NCBI GenBank assembly: GCA_027886885.1
Contig: JAPCJP010000001.1
Span: forward strand, 62,001-126,000
DNA length: 64,000 bases
Direction: 5' to 3'
From: Nitrososphaerota archaeon
GTDB taxonomy: Archaea; Thermoproteota; Nitrososphaeria; Nitrososphaerales; Gagatemarchaeaceae
The translations under genes and the position numbers were made by a program. This document shows, piece after piece, positions 51,716-60,092 of this stretch. The notes below the pieces were generated by a model. That model did no database searches, was not told the origin of the DNA, and saw only the letters and a program-made list of their open reading frames with translations. Positions within the stretch are counted from its first letter, which is position 1. Each line of letters starts with the position of its first letter.

Positions 51716-52642
51716 CTAGCTCGCCCCCGCAGTCTGCCCTTCGTCCAACTTCGACCCGATCAACCTCACGAAGACATCCTCGAGGCTATCGTTCCTGATT
51801 GTGAGGTCGCTCCACTCCATTCCGGATTTTCCTATCGCCTGTAGGACCGCTAGCGTGTCCCCTTTCGCCTTGAGCGTTACGACGACGACACCGTCTACGA
51901 ACGCAACCTGGAGCCCGGTCTGCGTCCTGAGAAATTCAGCTAGGTCCTCGTCTCCCCTCACCCTGATTTTCTCGCCGGACCCATACTCCGCAATTATCTG
52001 AGCGGGACTCCCTGCAGTGATGATCTTACCCTTGTTCATTATGGCGACCCTGTCAGCGAGCTCCTCGGCCTCCTCGAGGTAATGGGTGGTGAGCATGACG
52101 CTGATTCCTTCCTTCTTGAGGTTCCTGATCACGTCCCAGACGGCTCTGCGCGCCTGCGGGTCCAGACCGGTGGTAGGCTCGTCGAGGAAGACAAAGTCCG
52201 GGCGGTTGACGAGCGAGAGCGCGAGACCCATCTTCTGCTTCTGTCCTCCGGAGAGCTTCATGAAGTAGCTCGATTTGGAATCCTCCAGTAGCACGGTGCG
52301 GAGTATCTGGTCCGCGTCCACCTTGACGTCGAAGAGGTTGGCATAATAGTTCACGGCCTCCTTTGGGGTGATATAGGGCAAGAAGGTGAAACCCTGTGGT
52401 ATGACCCCTATCTTCTTGTGAAGCTCGCCCCCTTGCTTCCATGGGTCCATGCCGAGGACCTTCACGTCTCCCGCGTCCCTCTCCCTGAGACCCTCGAGGA
52501 TCTCTATGGTCGTGGTCTTCCCTGCCCCGTTGGGCCCCAGCAGCGAGAACACCTCGCCCTTGTCGATGGTGAAGGAGATAGAGTCCACCGCCTGGAGGCT
52601 CCCGTATGCCTTCTTCAGACCCGAGACCTCTATGGCGGGCAA
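51716..52642 (-). CDS. ABC transporter ATP-binding protein
   Basis: The 308-residue ATPase has Walker A LLGPNGAGKTTTIEIL (about 33-48), the Q-loop, signature LSGGQKQKMG, Walker B FVFLDEPTTGLDP and the switch His in LTTHYLEEAE. A C-terminal extension of about 80 residues is typical of DrrA/CcmA-type exporters. The start is TTG 52642, 28 nt from the TATA-like ATTTATAT on the minus strand (about 52667-52674), consistent with a leaderless mRNA. Confidence 0.94.
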   Translation of the reverse strand: MPAIEVSGLKKAYGSLQAVDSISFTIDKGEVFSLLGPNGAGKTTTIEILEGLRERDAGDVKVLGMDPWKQGGELHKKIGVIPQGFTFLPYITPKEAVNYYANLFDVKVDADQILRTVLLEDSKSSYFMKLSGGQKQKMGLALSLVNRPDFVFLDEPTTGLDPQARRAVWDVIRNLKKEGISVMLTTHYLEEAEELADRVAIMNKGKIITAGSPAQIIAEYGSGEKIRVRGDEDLAEFLRTQTGLQVAFVDGVVVVTLKAKGDTLAVLQAIGKSGMEWSDLTIRNDSLEDVFVRLIGSKLDEGQTAGAS

Positions 52643-52732
52643 ATGGTGGGCGTGCCGTCGTTTTCGATATAAATGGATTGGTCATTTCTCATATCAAATC
52701 TTAATACACTTCTTCTTCTCCACTTTGTTTCC

Positions 52733-53722
52733 TTGACTGGCGCGACAGAAAGACCTGCGGCCGATATCTTGGGTGTAGTCGGGCACACCCCGCTAGTCTC
52801 CCTCGCCAGGCTGGGGGAGGGACTCACCCCGTCGATCTACGGGAAGCTCGAGTTCATGAACCCCGGAGGCTCTGTAAAGGACAGGATCGCCTCTTACCTC
52901 GTGGCCGACGCGGAGCGAAGGGGGCTCCTCAAAAAGGGTGGGACCATAGTAGAGCCGACCTCGGGCAACACCGGCGTCGGCCTGGCGATGGTAGCCGCCG
53001 TGAGAGGTTACAAGGCCGTGTTCACGCTTCCGGACAAGGTCAGCGAGGAGAAGAGGGCCCTCTTGCGCGCATATGGAGCGCGGGTCGTCGTCGCTCCCAC
53101 TGACGTGCGACCAGATTCACCAGAGCACTACGTCAACGTCGCGCGCAAGCTTAGCAAAGAGATACCTGGCTCTTACATGCCAAACCAGTACGCCAACCCC
53201 GGGAATCCGCAGGCGCACTACGAAACGACAGGCCCTGAGATATGGCAGCAGACCGACGGCGAGCTGGACGCGCTGGTATCAGCTGTGGGCACCGGGGGGA
53301 CCATCTCCGGGGTGGGCCGCTTCCTCAAGGAGAAGAAACCCTCGGTCTCCATCGTTGGCGTGGAACCCATCGGTTCCATGTATCACAACCAAAAGTACGC
53401 CACCGACTACGCTATCCACCCTTACCTCGTCGAGGGAATCGGAGAAGACTTCCTGCCAGATACCTATGACTCCAAGGTCGTGGACGTGATTCTTCAGGTC
53501 TCGGATGAGGAGAGCTTCAAGATGGCACGCCGCCTCGCTCTTGAGGAGGGAATCTTTGCGGGCGGGTCCTCGGGAGCCGCTGTGGCCGGCGCGTTGAGGC
53601 TGGCCGCCGAGGCCGAGACAGCGTTGAAGAAGATCGTCGTAATCCTACCCGACACAGGGAGGAATTACCTCAGCAAGGCGTTCAACGACGACTGGCTGCG
53701 TTCGAAAGGCCTCGGCACCTGA
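52733..53722 (+). CDS. Cystathionine beta-synthase-like PLP enzyme (cysteine synthase family)
   Basis: The 329-residue fold type II PLP enzyme has the PLP Lys in NPGGSVKDRIA, TSGNTGVGLAM, VGTGGTISGVG and GGSSGAAV. The segment from PTDVRPDSPEHYVNVA through NQYANPGNPQAHYETTGPEIW-type sequence is characteristic of cystathionine beta-synthases rather than O-acetylserine sulfhydrylases. No C-terminal CBS pair or N-terminal haem region is present. The frame is open back to ATG 52673, but TTG 52733 is 30 nt after a TATA box (CTTAATAC, about 52700-52707) and starts nearer the conserved fold. With the next gene it forms a transsulfuration pair. Confidence 0.85.
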   Translation: MTGATERPAADILGVVGHTPLVSLARLGEGLTPSIYGKLEFMNPGGSVKDRIASYLVADAERRGLLKKGGTIVEPTSGNTGVGLAMVAAVRGYKAVFTLPDKVSEEKRALLRAYGARVVVAPTDVRPDSPEHYVNVARKLSKEIPGSYMPNQYANPGNPQAHYETTGPEIWQQTDGELDALVSAVGTGGTISGVGRFLKEKKPSVSIVGVEPIGSMYHNQKYATDYAIHPYLVEGIGEDFLPDTYDSKVVDVILQVSDEESFKMARRLALEEGIFAGGSSGAAVAGALRLAAEAETALKKIVVILPDTGRNYLSKAFNDDWLRSKGLGT

Positions 53723-53762
53723 TTCAATCACGCTTAAAGCCCGCATAGGGCTCGCTGTGTGC

Positions 53763-54905
53763 ATGCGCTTCGCCACGAAGGCCGTCCGCGCTGGGAACGA
53801 GCCTGACGAGAAGACCGGCGCGGTCTCGCCCCCTATCTACACGGCGTCGACCTTCGCCCAGGACGGGATAGGGAAGCCGAGGGGTTACGAATACTCCAGA
53901 AGCGGCAACCCGACGAGGGAGCGGCTGGAGAGGGCGGTAGCCACTCTCGAACAGGGGAGGCACGGTCTCGCATTCTCTTCGGGTCTTGCTGCAATCACCA
54001 ACGTCGGGTCCCTCCTCAAGAAGGGCGACCAGGTGTTGATCTGTAACGACGTATACGGCGGGACATTCAGGTTGTTCAACCGCGTCTTCTCCAACTTCGG
54101 AATCACCTTCAAGATGGTCGACGCCACCGACCTCGACTCTCTCGAGCGAGCGGTCAGCAACCGGACTCGCATGGTGTGGCTTGAGTCGCCCACCAACCCG
54201 TTGATGGCCATCCTCGACATCCGCGCTATCTCCAAGGTCGCAAAGAATCGGGGTCTGATCCTCGCCGTGGACAACACGTTCGCATCTCCTTACCTCCAGA
54301 ACCCGCTGAAGCTCGGCGCCACCATCGTGGTTCACAGCACGACCAAATACATCTCGGGGCACAGCGACCTGATAGGCGGTGCTCTGGCCCTGTCAGACCA
54401 GGAGCTCTACGAGAGGCTCAAGTTCTTGCAGAACGCGATGGGTGCGGTCCCGAGCCCCTTCGACTGCTACCTCACACTTAGGGGCATAAGGACGCTCTAC
54501 TTGCGGATGGTCCAGCACTCCTCCAACGCCCTCGCCATCGCCGAGCTTCTTGAGAAGAGCGACAAGGTTCGGAACGTATACTATCCGTTCCTCCGCTCCT
54601 CGAAGACCTACAAGCTCGCTCGGCGGCAGATGGTCCTGGGCGGAGGGATGCTCTCCTTCACGGTCAAAGGCGGTTACAAACCTGCCAAGGCATTCCTGGA
54701 GTCCCTGAAGCTATTCTCGCTGGCGGAGAGCCTAGGCGGTGTTGAATCCCTCGCGGAACATCCTGCCAGGATGACCCACTCTTCGCTCCCGGAGAAGGAG
54801 AGGAAGAAGATGGGGATAGGCGACGACCTGGTCCGGCTCTCGGTGGGCGTCGAGGACAGGGATGACCTGCTCGGGGACGTCGAGCAAGCACTGAAGAGGG
54901 CCTGA
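53763..54905 (+). CDS. Cystathionine gamma-lyase/synthase-type PLP enzyme
   Basis: This 380-residue Cys/Met-metabolism PLP enzyme has the N-terminal FATKAVRAGNEPDEKTGAVSPPIY, YEYSRSGNPTR, the PLP Lys in STTKYISGHSDLIGG (about residue 197) and SLGGVESLAEHPA near the C-terminus. It fits cystathionine gamma-lyase, cleaving cystathionine to cysteine, although gamma-synthase or Met gamma-lyase cannot be excluded. ATG 53763 is 28 nt after the TATA-like CTTAAAGC (about 53732-53739); GTG 53757 is an alternative. Beside the CBS-like gene it supports cysteine synthesis from homocysteine. Confidence 0.9.
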   Translation: MRFATKAVRAGNEPDEKTGAVSPPIYTASTFAQDGIGKPRGYEYSRSGNPTRERLERAVATLEQGRHGLAFSSGLAAITNVGSLLKKGDQVLICNDVYGGTFRLFNRVFSNFGITFKMVDATDLDSLERAVSNRTRMVWLESPTNPLMAILDIRAISKVAKNRGLILAVDNTFASPYLQNPLKLGATIVVHSTTKYISGHSDLIGGALALSDQELYERLKFLQNAMGAVPSPFDCYLTLRGIRTLYLRMVQHSSNALAIAELLEKSDKVRNVYYPFLRSSKTYKLARRQMVLGGGMLSFTVKGGYKPAKAFLESLKLFSLAESLGGVESLAEHPARMTHSSLPEKERKKMGIGDDLVRLSVGVEDRDDLLGDVEQALKRA

Positions 54906-54937
54906 CCCTTACAAGAAAGAGCGTCCTAGTTCAGAGG

Positions 54938-55414
54938 TCACCCGTACGCCGAGTACACAGATTGGTACTCGTTTATCAGCTGGATGTTCAGGGTCAGGAC
55001 GTTGACGTACTGGAGCTCCACGAGTCGGCCCTCGACATCGACGTTCTCGTTGACCACTTGCTGAAGCGAGCTGGCCGGGATGCCGGTCGCGTTGCTTATC
55101 CGCCCAATTTGTGCGTCCGCCATCTGGACGGTGATGTCGGGGTCCAGCCCCGAAGCAGACTGACTTTCGTTCCTCGGCTGGAAGAAGATCGGCAGTGTGA
55201 AGTTCTGGGCGATCAGGTTCGAACCTACTACTTCGCCCTTGAGGTGCACCAGCTCGCCGTTTGCCTGGTACGGGAACAATACCTGCGCGAGGCCCGTTAT
55301 GAAGAGAGGGAAGAAGAGGCCGCAAACGAGGAGCGAGAGCAGGCCCAACCCGATGATCGGCCTGAGAGCCCTCTTCGCCTTCTTGCCTGATGTCGTCGTC
55401 TCCAATTCTTTCAC
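54938..55414 (-). CDS. kdpC: Potassium-transporting ATPase subunit C, shortened
   Basis: The 158-residue KdpC has the single N-terminal helix (IIGLGLLSLLVCGLFFPLFI), the FPYQANGELV segment, GSNLIAQNF and the C-terminal SGLDPDITVQMADAQIGRI block. Compared with canonical KdpC (about 190 residues), the stretch between FFQPRN and SASGLDPD seems to lack roughly 30-40 residues of the outer domain. The start is GTG 55414, abutting the kdpB stop. KdpC stabilises the complex. Confidence 0.92.
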   Translation of the reverse strand: MKELETTTSGKKAKRALRPIIGLGLLSLLVCGLFFPLFITGLAQVLFPYQANGELVHLKGEVVGSNLIAQNFTLPIFFQPRNESQSASGLDPDITVQMADAQIGRISNATGIPASSLQQVVNENVDVEGRLVELQYVNVLTLNIQLINEYQSVYSAYG

Positions 55415-57553
55415 CTAAAGCGCTCCTATCAGTACGTCAATCAGCTTTATTCCCACGAAGGGGACTATGATGCCTCCGCCTCCGTAGATTAGTGTGTTCC
55501 TGAGGAAGAGCGACATCGTGCTCGATGGCTTGAACGCGACCCCCCTCATGGCCAGGGGAATCAGGAGGGGAATGATGATTGCGTTGAAGATGAGCGCCGA
55601 CAGGACGGCGCTGTGAAGCCCTAGGTGGAGGATGTTCAGGGACTCTAGCTGGGGTAGGGTCGCCGCGAACATGACGGGGACGATGGCGAAGTACTTTGCG
55701 ATGTCGTTCGCGATGCTGAAAGCGGTCACCGCTCCCCTCGTCATGAGGAGCTGCTTCCCGAGGAGCACCACCTCGATTATCTTCGCAGGGTTGGACTCCA
55801 GGTCCACCATGTTTGCCGCCTCCTTAGCCGCCTCGGTGCCAGAGTTCATCGCGAGACCGACGTCCGCGACCGCGAGCGCAGGCGCGTCGTTGGTCCCGTC
55901 ACCGATCATTGCCACGATCCTCGACTGAGCTTGCTCCTTCTGGACTATGAGGAATTTGTCCTCGGGCTTGGCCCTGGGTACATACTCATCGATTCCCACC
56001 TCGGTGGCGATGTTCTTCGCCGTAAGGGGTTGGTCGCCCGTGATCATGACAGGCCGGATTCCCATGGTCTTGACCCCCAGGATCTTCTCCTTAATGCCGG
56101 CCTTGAGAATGTCCTTCAGTCGGATTACCCCGAGCGCCTCTCCGTTGCGCTCGATGGCGATGGGAGTCTCTCCCTTGACCGATACCCCTTCTATCACCGC
56201 GTCGTAGTCCGGGGGTGGCGACACCAGCTTCGCCTTGACAGAATCGGGTGACCCCTTGATGATCTCGATCTCGGCATCAGCCTCGTCCTCGGAACTAGAA
56301 GTGTCAGAAGACTTTCTCCTGAACCTGACTGCCTCGCCCCTTCCCTTGCGTAGTGAGAAGGAAGTTGCCCTCGTTATCTTGACGCCGCTCGTCCTCGTGG
56401 CGGCGGAGAAGTCGTAGAACTCGGCAAGGGCCAGCGAGTTCAACTCCTTGGGAACGAACCCCTTGTCGTAGGCTAACCTGATGATGGACCTCCCCTCGGG
56501 CGTGTCATCGTGCCACGAGGATAGGAACGCCGCTTCACCCACCTCCTTCTCGGTGTGGCCGCCGAGCGGCAGGAACTCCATAGCCTCCCTGTTCCCAACC
56601 GTTATGGTCCCGGTCTTGTCCAGAAGGATGACGTCGACATCGCCTGCGGTCTCGATTGCCTTGCCGGACTTGGCCACAATCCTCCTCGCATAGAGCCTCG
56701 ATATCCCGGAGAGGCCGATCGCCGGCAGGAGCGCGCCAATGGTTGTCGGCAGAAGGCAGACGTAGAGAGCGATGAGCACCGAAAGGTCTGCCGCAAGCCC
56801 CAGCTCAACGGAGAGGCCCAGGATTCCGACAATTATGATGCTGAATATCGCGGTCAAGCCGATGAGGACCGTCGTGACGGCCACCTCGTTGGGGCTCTTC
56901 GGCCTCTTCGAGGACTCGACTAGCTTGATCATCTGGTTGATGTAGCTCTCCCCTGGGTTCGCGACGACCTTCGCCGTGAGCGTGTCGCTGATCACCAAGG
57001 CCCCACCGATCAGCGCGTCGCCCGGTGCCTTCCTCACTGGGGCTGACTCGCCAGTGAGCAGGGACTCATCGACCATCGCGATCCCCTCTAGAACCTCGGC
57101 GTCGATGGGAATCAAGTCTCCCTTCTCCAGCAGGATCAGGTCTCCCTTTTTGATTTCGGAGGAAGGGACCTGGACTACGTCCCTGGACCAATCGTGCCTC
57201 ACCAACTTCTTTGTCATGACCTCGGTCTCCAGCTTCCTGAGGCTCGTGGCGGTGTTCTTCGCTTGCTGCTCGGCCAGCGCGTCCGAGAGCGTGCTGAACC
57301 AGACCGTAATCAGAAGAATCGCGGCGACCTCTGCGTAGAATGTCCTGTCGCCGACGGTTGCCACTCCAGTGAAACCTTGCGGGTAGACTGCCATCGCGGC
57401 GACTATGAAGAATGTGAGCTCGACTATGAGCATGACGGGGTTGGCCCTCAGCGAGAGAGGGCTGAGGCGGACTAGAGAGTCAACCAGGACCTTGTCCGTG
57501 TTTACCCCCATACGGCGCCTGCCTTGCTCCTTCTTGGGTTCCTCTCTTTGCAT
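55415..57553 (-). CDS. kdpB: Potassium-transporting P-type ATPase subunit B
   Basis: The 712-residue P-type ATPase energises K+ uptake. It has the phosphorylation site Asp312 in LLDKTGTITVGN, the actuator motif LLTGESAPV, and the hinge MIGDGTNDAPALA. The nucleotide-binding domain contains a Ser/Glu/Asp-rich insertion (about residues 408-430) that makes it slightly longer than usual. It follows kdpA by 5 nt. Confidence 0.97.
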   Translation of the reverse strand: MQREEPKKEQGRRRMGVNTDKVLVDSLVRLSPLSLRANPVMLIVELTFFIVAAMAVYPQGFTGVATVGDRTFYAEVAAILLITVWFSTLSDALAEQQAKNTATSLRKLETEVMTKKLVRHDWSRDVVQVPSSEIKKGDLILLEKGDLIPIDAEVLEGIAMVDESLLTGESAPVRKAPGDALIGGALVISDTLTAKVVANPGESYINQMIKLVESSKRPKSPNEVAVTTVLIGLTAIFSIIIVGILGLSVELGLAADLSVLIALYVCLLPTTIGALLPAIGLSGISRLYARRIVAKSGKAIETAGDVDVILLDKTGTITVGNREAMEFLPLGGHTEKEVGEAAFLSSWHDDTPEGRSIIRLAYDKGFVPKELNSLALAEFYDFSAATRTSGVKITRATSFSLRKGRGEAVRFRRKSSDTSSSEDEADAEIEIIKGSPDSVKAKLVSPPPDYDAVIEGVSVKGETPIAIERNGEALGVIRLKDILKAGIKEKILGVKTMGIRPVMITGDQPLTAKNIATEVGIDEYVPRAKPEDKFLIVQKEQAQSRIVAMIGDGTNDAPALAVADVGLAMNSGTEAAKEAANMVDLESNPAKIIEVVLLGKQLLMTRGAVTAFSIANDIAKYFAIVPVMFAATLPQLESLNILHLGLHSAVLSALIFNAIIIPLLIPLAMRGVAFKPSSTMSLFLRNTLIYGGGGIIVPFVGIKLIDVLIGAL

Positions 57554-57558
57554 CTATC

Positions 57559-59211
57559 TCATGCTCCTTGGAAGTAAGACGCTATCGGGCCCAGCGCCAG
57601 GAACGGGAAGAACGTGAGCACGACGACGATGAGGATGCTCGCCACAAGGACGAGGGTAAAGATCATGCTGTCGGTCCTGAGGCCCACCTCGGTCGACCTC
57701 TTCCTTCCCATCATCGAACCCGAGAGCGCCATGAGCACCCCGATGGGAGCGTAGCGGCCGAGGAACATCACGACCGCCGTTGCGACGTTGAAGAATACCG
57801 AGTTAGCCTGCGCCCCTAGGAAATCGGAACCGTTGTTCGCCGCGGCCGAGGTGAACTCGTAGAATACCTCAGTGAAACCCGACGTAGTGGTGGGGACCCC
57901 AATCGCGGCCACCGCTCCAGAGGCGTACGCGAGGATGGTCGGGACGAGGATTATCAGCGGATGGATCAAGAACGCGACCATGACGAGCTTGACGTCGCGG
58001 GAGTTGATCTTCATCCCCAGGTACTCGGGCGTCCTGCCTGACATCAGGCCGACGATGAAGACCGTGATGACGACGTACATGACCATGTACATGAGGCCGA
58101 CGCCCTTCCCTCCTGGCGTCGACTGGATGAGCATCCCCATGAACGCGGCCAGGATGGCCAGAGGGTGCTCGCCGCCAAGTGACGAGTTGACCGACCCCGT
58201 CGTCACGGCGGTCGTGACCACGGTCCAAAATGCGGAGAAGAAGCCGCCGAATCTCGTCTCGATCCCCGGCCCCAGGGCGGTGTTCGGGATGAACGCGATC
58301 ACCAGGTCGATGGCGAAGAGTATGTAGGCTCCGAAGAGGATGGGTCTTGTCTCGCGCTTCTTACCCAGCACCTCCCCGTAGACGAAGCAGAGCGTGGTCG
58401 GCAGAAGGAGCATCAAGAAGATCTCGAAGATATCGGTCGCTGGATTTGGGTTCTGGAACGGATTCGCAGAGTTCGCACCGTAGTAACCTCCGCCGTTGGT
58501 TCCGAGCTGCATGATGGAGACTAGAGAGGCCACTGGCCCGATGCGGATGACCTGCGATGCCCCATTCACCAAGCCCTCCACCGTCCCAGCGTTTACGTAC
58601 CCGCTAACTGTCTGAGGGATTCCCAGCCAGACCAGTACGACCGACGCGACGAGGCAAAGCGGGATCAGGATCCTGGTGATGGTCCTCACGAAGTCGACGT
58701 AGAAGTTCCCCATGTCCTTGGTCCCGGACGTCAGACCGCGAACGAAGGCGACCGCGACACAGATGCCCGTGGCCGCAGAGGTGAACTGTAAGAACTGGAT
58801 CGCGGTCATCTGGCTGAAGTATGAAAGGGCGTACTCGCCACTGTAATGCTGCAGATTCGTGTTGGTCGCGATGGAGATCGCCGTATTGAGGGCCAGGTCC
58901 CACGACAGACCCGAGAAATGCTGGGGGTTGAGGGGTAGTATGTCCTGGTTGGTGAGGATGAGGAATCCTATCACCATCTGGACTATGTTCACGGCGAGGG
59001 CCGCGAAGAAGTACTCTTTCCAGCCCATGCCGCCTTGGGAGTCCACGCCCAGCAACCGGTAGACGCGGTTCTCGACTGGGTTGAGGACCCTGTCGAGCCT
59101 GCCCGGAGCCCTAGAGTAGACGCGAGTTATGTACGGTGCAAGCTGCCATCCCGCGAGTATGGCAGATCCGAGGATCCCTATGACATACAGTAGTTGAATC
59201 GCGTCTATCAA
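57559..59211 (-). CDS. kdpA: Potassium-transporting ATPase subunit A
   Basis: The 550-residue channel-like subunit has about ten helices and the four degenerate selectivity-loop regions, including TNTNLQHYSG, QLGTNGGGYYGANSANPFQNP and AANNGSDFLGA. It binds and translocates K+. The start is TTG 59211; a TATA-like AAATTTTTGG lies about 40 nt upstream on the minus strand. The operon is kdpABC without kdpF or the KdpDE sensor-regulator in the window; another regulator must act. Confidence 0.97.
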   Translation of the reverse strand: MIDAIQLLYVIGILGSAILAGWQLAPYITRVYSRAPGRLDRVLNPVENRVYRLLGVDSQGGMGWKEYFFAALAVNIVQMVIGFLILTNQDILPLNPQHFSGLSWDLALNTAISIATNTNLQHYSGEYALSYFSQMTAIQFLQFTSAATGICVAVAFVRGLTSGTKDMGNFYVDFVRTITRILIPLCLVASVVLVWLGIPQTVSGYVNAGTVEGLVNGASQVIRIGPVASLVSIMQLGTNGGGYYGANSANPFQNPNPATDIFEIFLMLLLPTTLCFVYGEVLGKKRETRPILFGAYILFAIDLVIAFIPNTALGPGIETRFGGFFSAFWTVVTTAVTTGSVNSSLGGEHPLAILAAFMGMLIQSTPGGKGVGLMYMVMYVVITVFIVGLMSGRTPEYLGMKINSRDVKLVMVAFLIHPLIILVPTILAYASGAVAAIGVPTTTSGFTEVFYEFTSAAANNGSDFLGAQANSVFFNVATAVVMFLGRYAPIGVLMALSGSMMGRKRSTEVGLRTDSMIFTLVLVASILIVVVLTFFPFLALGPIASYFQGA

Positions 59212-59275
59212 TTATTCCAAGGTTCTTTTCGTCTATGGTCTTCCTCACCAAAAATTTCAGGCTAGAGGTGAGCGT

Positions 59276-59575
59276 CTACTGACGCGGGAGTAGAGGGTTG
59301 TTCTTGGGAGCTTCGTCGACGCACCGGGGACCCTTGTGGGACTTCAACACAATCGAGCTGACCGTGCTCTTTACTCCCTTGATCTTCATTATCTTGTTCT
59401 TGAGAACCTCTCTGAACTCCTCGATGTCGGAGGCCGATAACAGCGTAACGATGTCGTACTCGCCGGTGACCTCGTAGAGCTCTTCAAGTGCGTCCAACTT
59501 TTTGAGCGCGGTGACAACGTCGTCCATCGCGGCGGATTCCACAAAGATGTCTACGAAGGCTAGGAGTCGGCTCAA
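59276..59575 (-). CDS. Standalone RAM (Lrp/AsnC C-terminal) domain protein
   Basis: The 99-residue protein is a RAM domain, DIFVESAAMDDVVTALKKL through LYEVTGEYDIVTLLSAS (conserved Gly-x-Tyr-Asp) and IKGVKSTVSSIVL, followed by a 20-residue Pro/Asn-rich tail. It has no DNA-binding domain. The start is TTG 59575, about 40 nt after TTCTTATAAG on the minus strand (about 59611-59620). It lies directly upstream of kdpA in the same orientation, but the intervening TATA suggests separate transcription. Confidence 0.82.
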   Translation of the reverse strand: MSRLLAFVDIFVESAAMDDVVTALKKLDALEELYEVTGEYDIVTLLSASDIEEFREVLKNKIMKIKGVKSTVSSIVLKSHKGPRCVDEAPKNNPLLPRQ

Positions 59576-59647
59576 ATCGTTTTGGCTTAGACGGCCTCCT
59601 CGGAAAACTGCTTATAAGAATTTCGACGATTGACGCGTAAATCGGGA

Positions 59648-59959
59648 CTACTTTGCCGGCTGTAGGGCCTTCTTGCGCTTCTCCTCGTACTCCTTGAGCT
59701 TCTTGCGCTTGATTTCAGCCTTCTTGGCGTCATAGCGGCCAAGAGGAGCGTCAGATTCGACGAAACCGTGCGAAATCTTGATGATATTCTTCACGAGTTC
59801 CCTGCCCTCGGAATCGCCCTTCGAAACGACCACCTGGAGGTTCCTTCGGTCCAGGACCTTGAACTCCGGCACCTTCTGGAGTTTCTTGAGACCCTCTATG
59901 GCGTCCTCCATCGCGAGCTCATTGCCGAAGAGTCCTCGAACCTCCCAGTTTCCTGGCAT
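59648..59959 (-). CDS. Conserved-looking hypothetical protein with basic coiled C-terminus
   Basis: The 103-residue protein has an alpha/beta first half (VRGLFGNELAMEDAIEGLKKL and LQVVVSKGDSEGRELV) and a highly charged Lys/Glu helix at the end (about residues 80-100). I do not recognise the family. ATG 59959 is about 27 nt from the TATA-like TTTTTATC on the minus strand (59981-59989), which supports a real leaderless gene. It is divergent from aconitase. Confidence 0.65.
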   Translation of the reverse strand: MPGNWEVRGLFGNELAMEDAIEGLKKLQKVPEFKVLDRRNLQVVVSKGDSEGRELVKNIIKISHGFVESDAPLGRYDAKKAEIKRKKLKEYEEKRKKALQPAK

Positions 59960-60047
59960 GGGAGGCAGCGCGCTCCCCCATGGGATAAAAACCTTGAAAC
60001 CGCCTTTTGCTGCACGTCCCGCGGCAAGTCGGACGAAACATACTGCT

Positions 60048-60058
60048 CAACGCGTATA
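60048..60058 (+). promoter_or_regulatory. TATA box of aconitase gene
   Basis: CGCGTATATAC lies about 38 nt upstream of ATG 60093, leaving a short leader. Confidence 0.6.
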
Positions 60059-60092
60059 TACCTCTCGGCGTCCGGCGAAAACTGCGAGAAGA

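Noticed and set aside
59778-60092. Upstream extension of the aconitase frame
   Set aside because: The extension runs opposite the 59648-59959 gene, lacks aconitase similarity and precedes the TATA box at 60048-60058.
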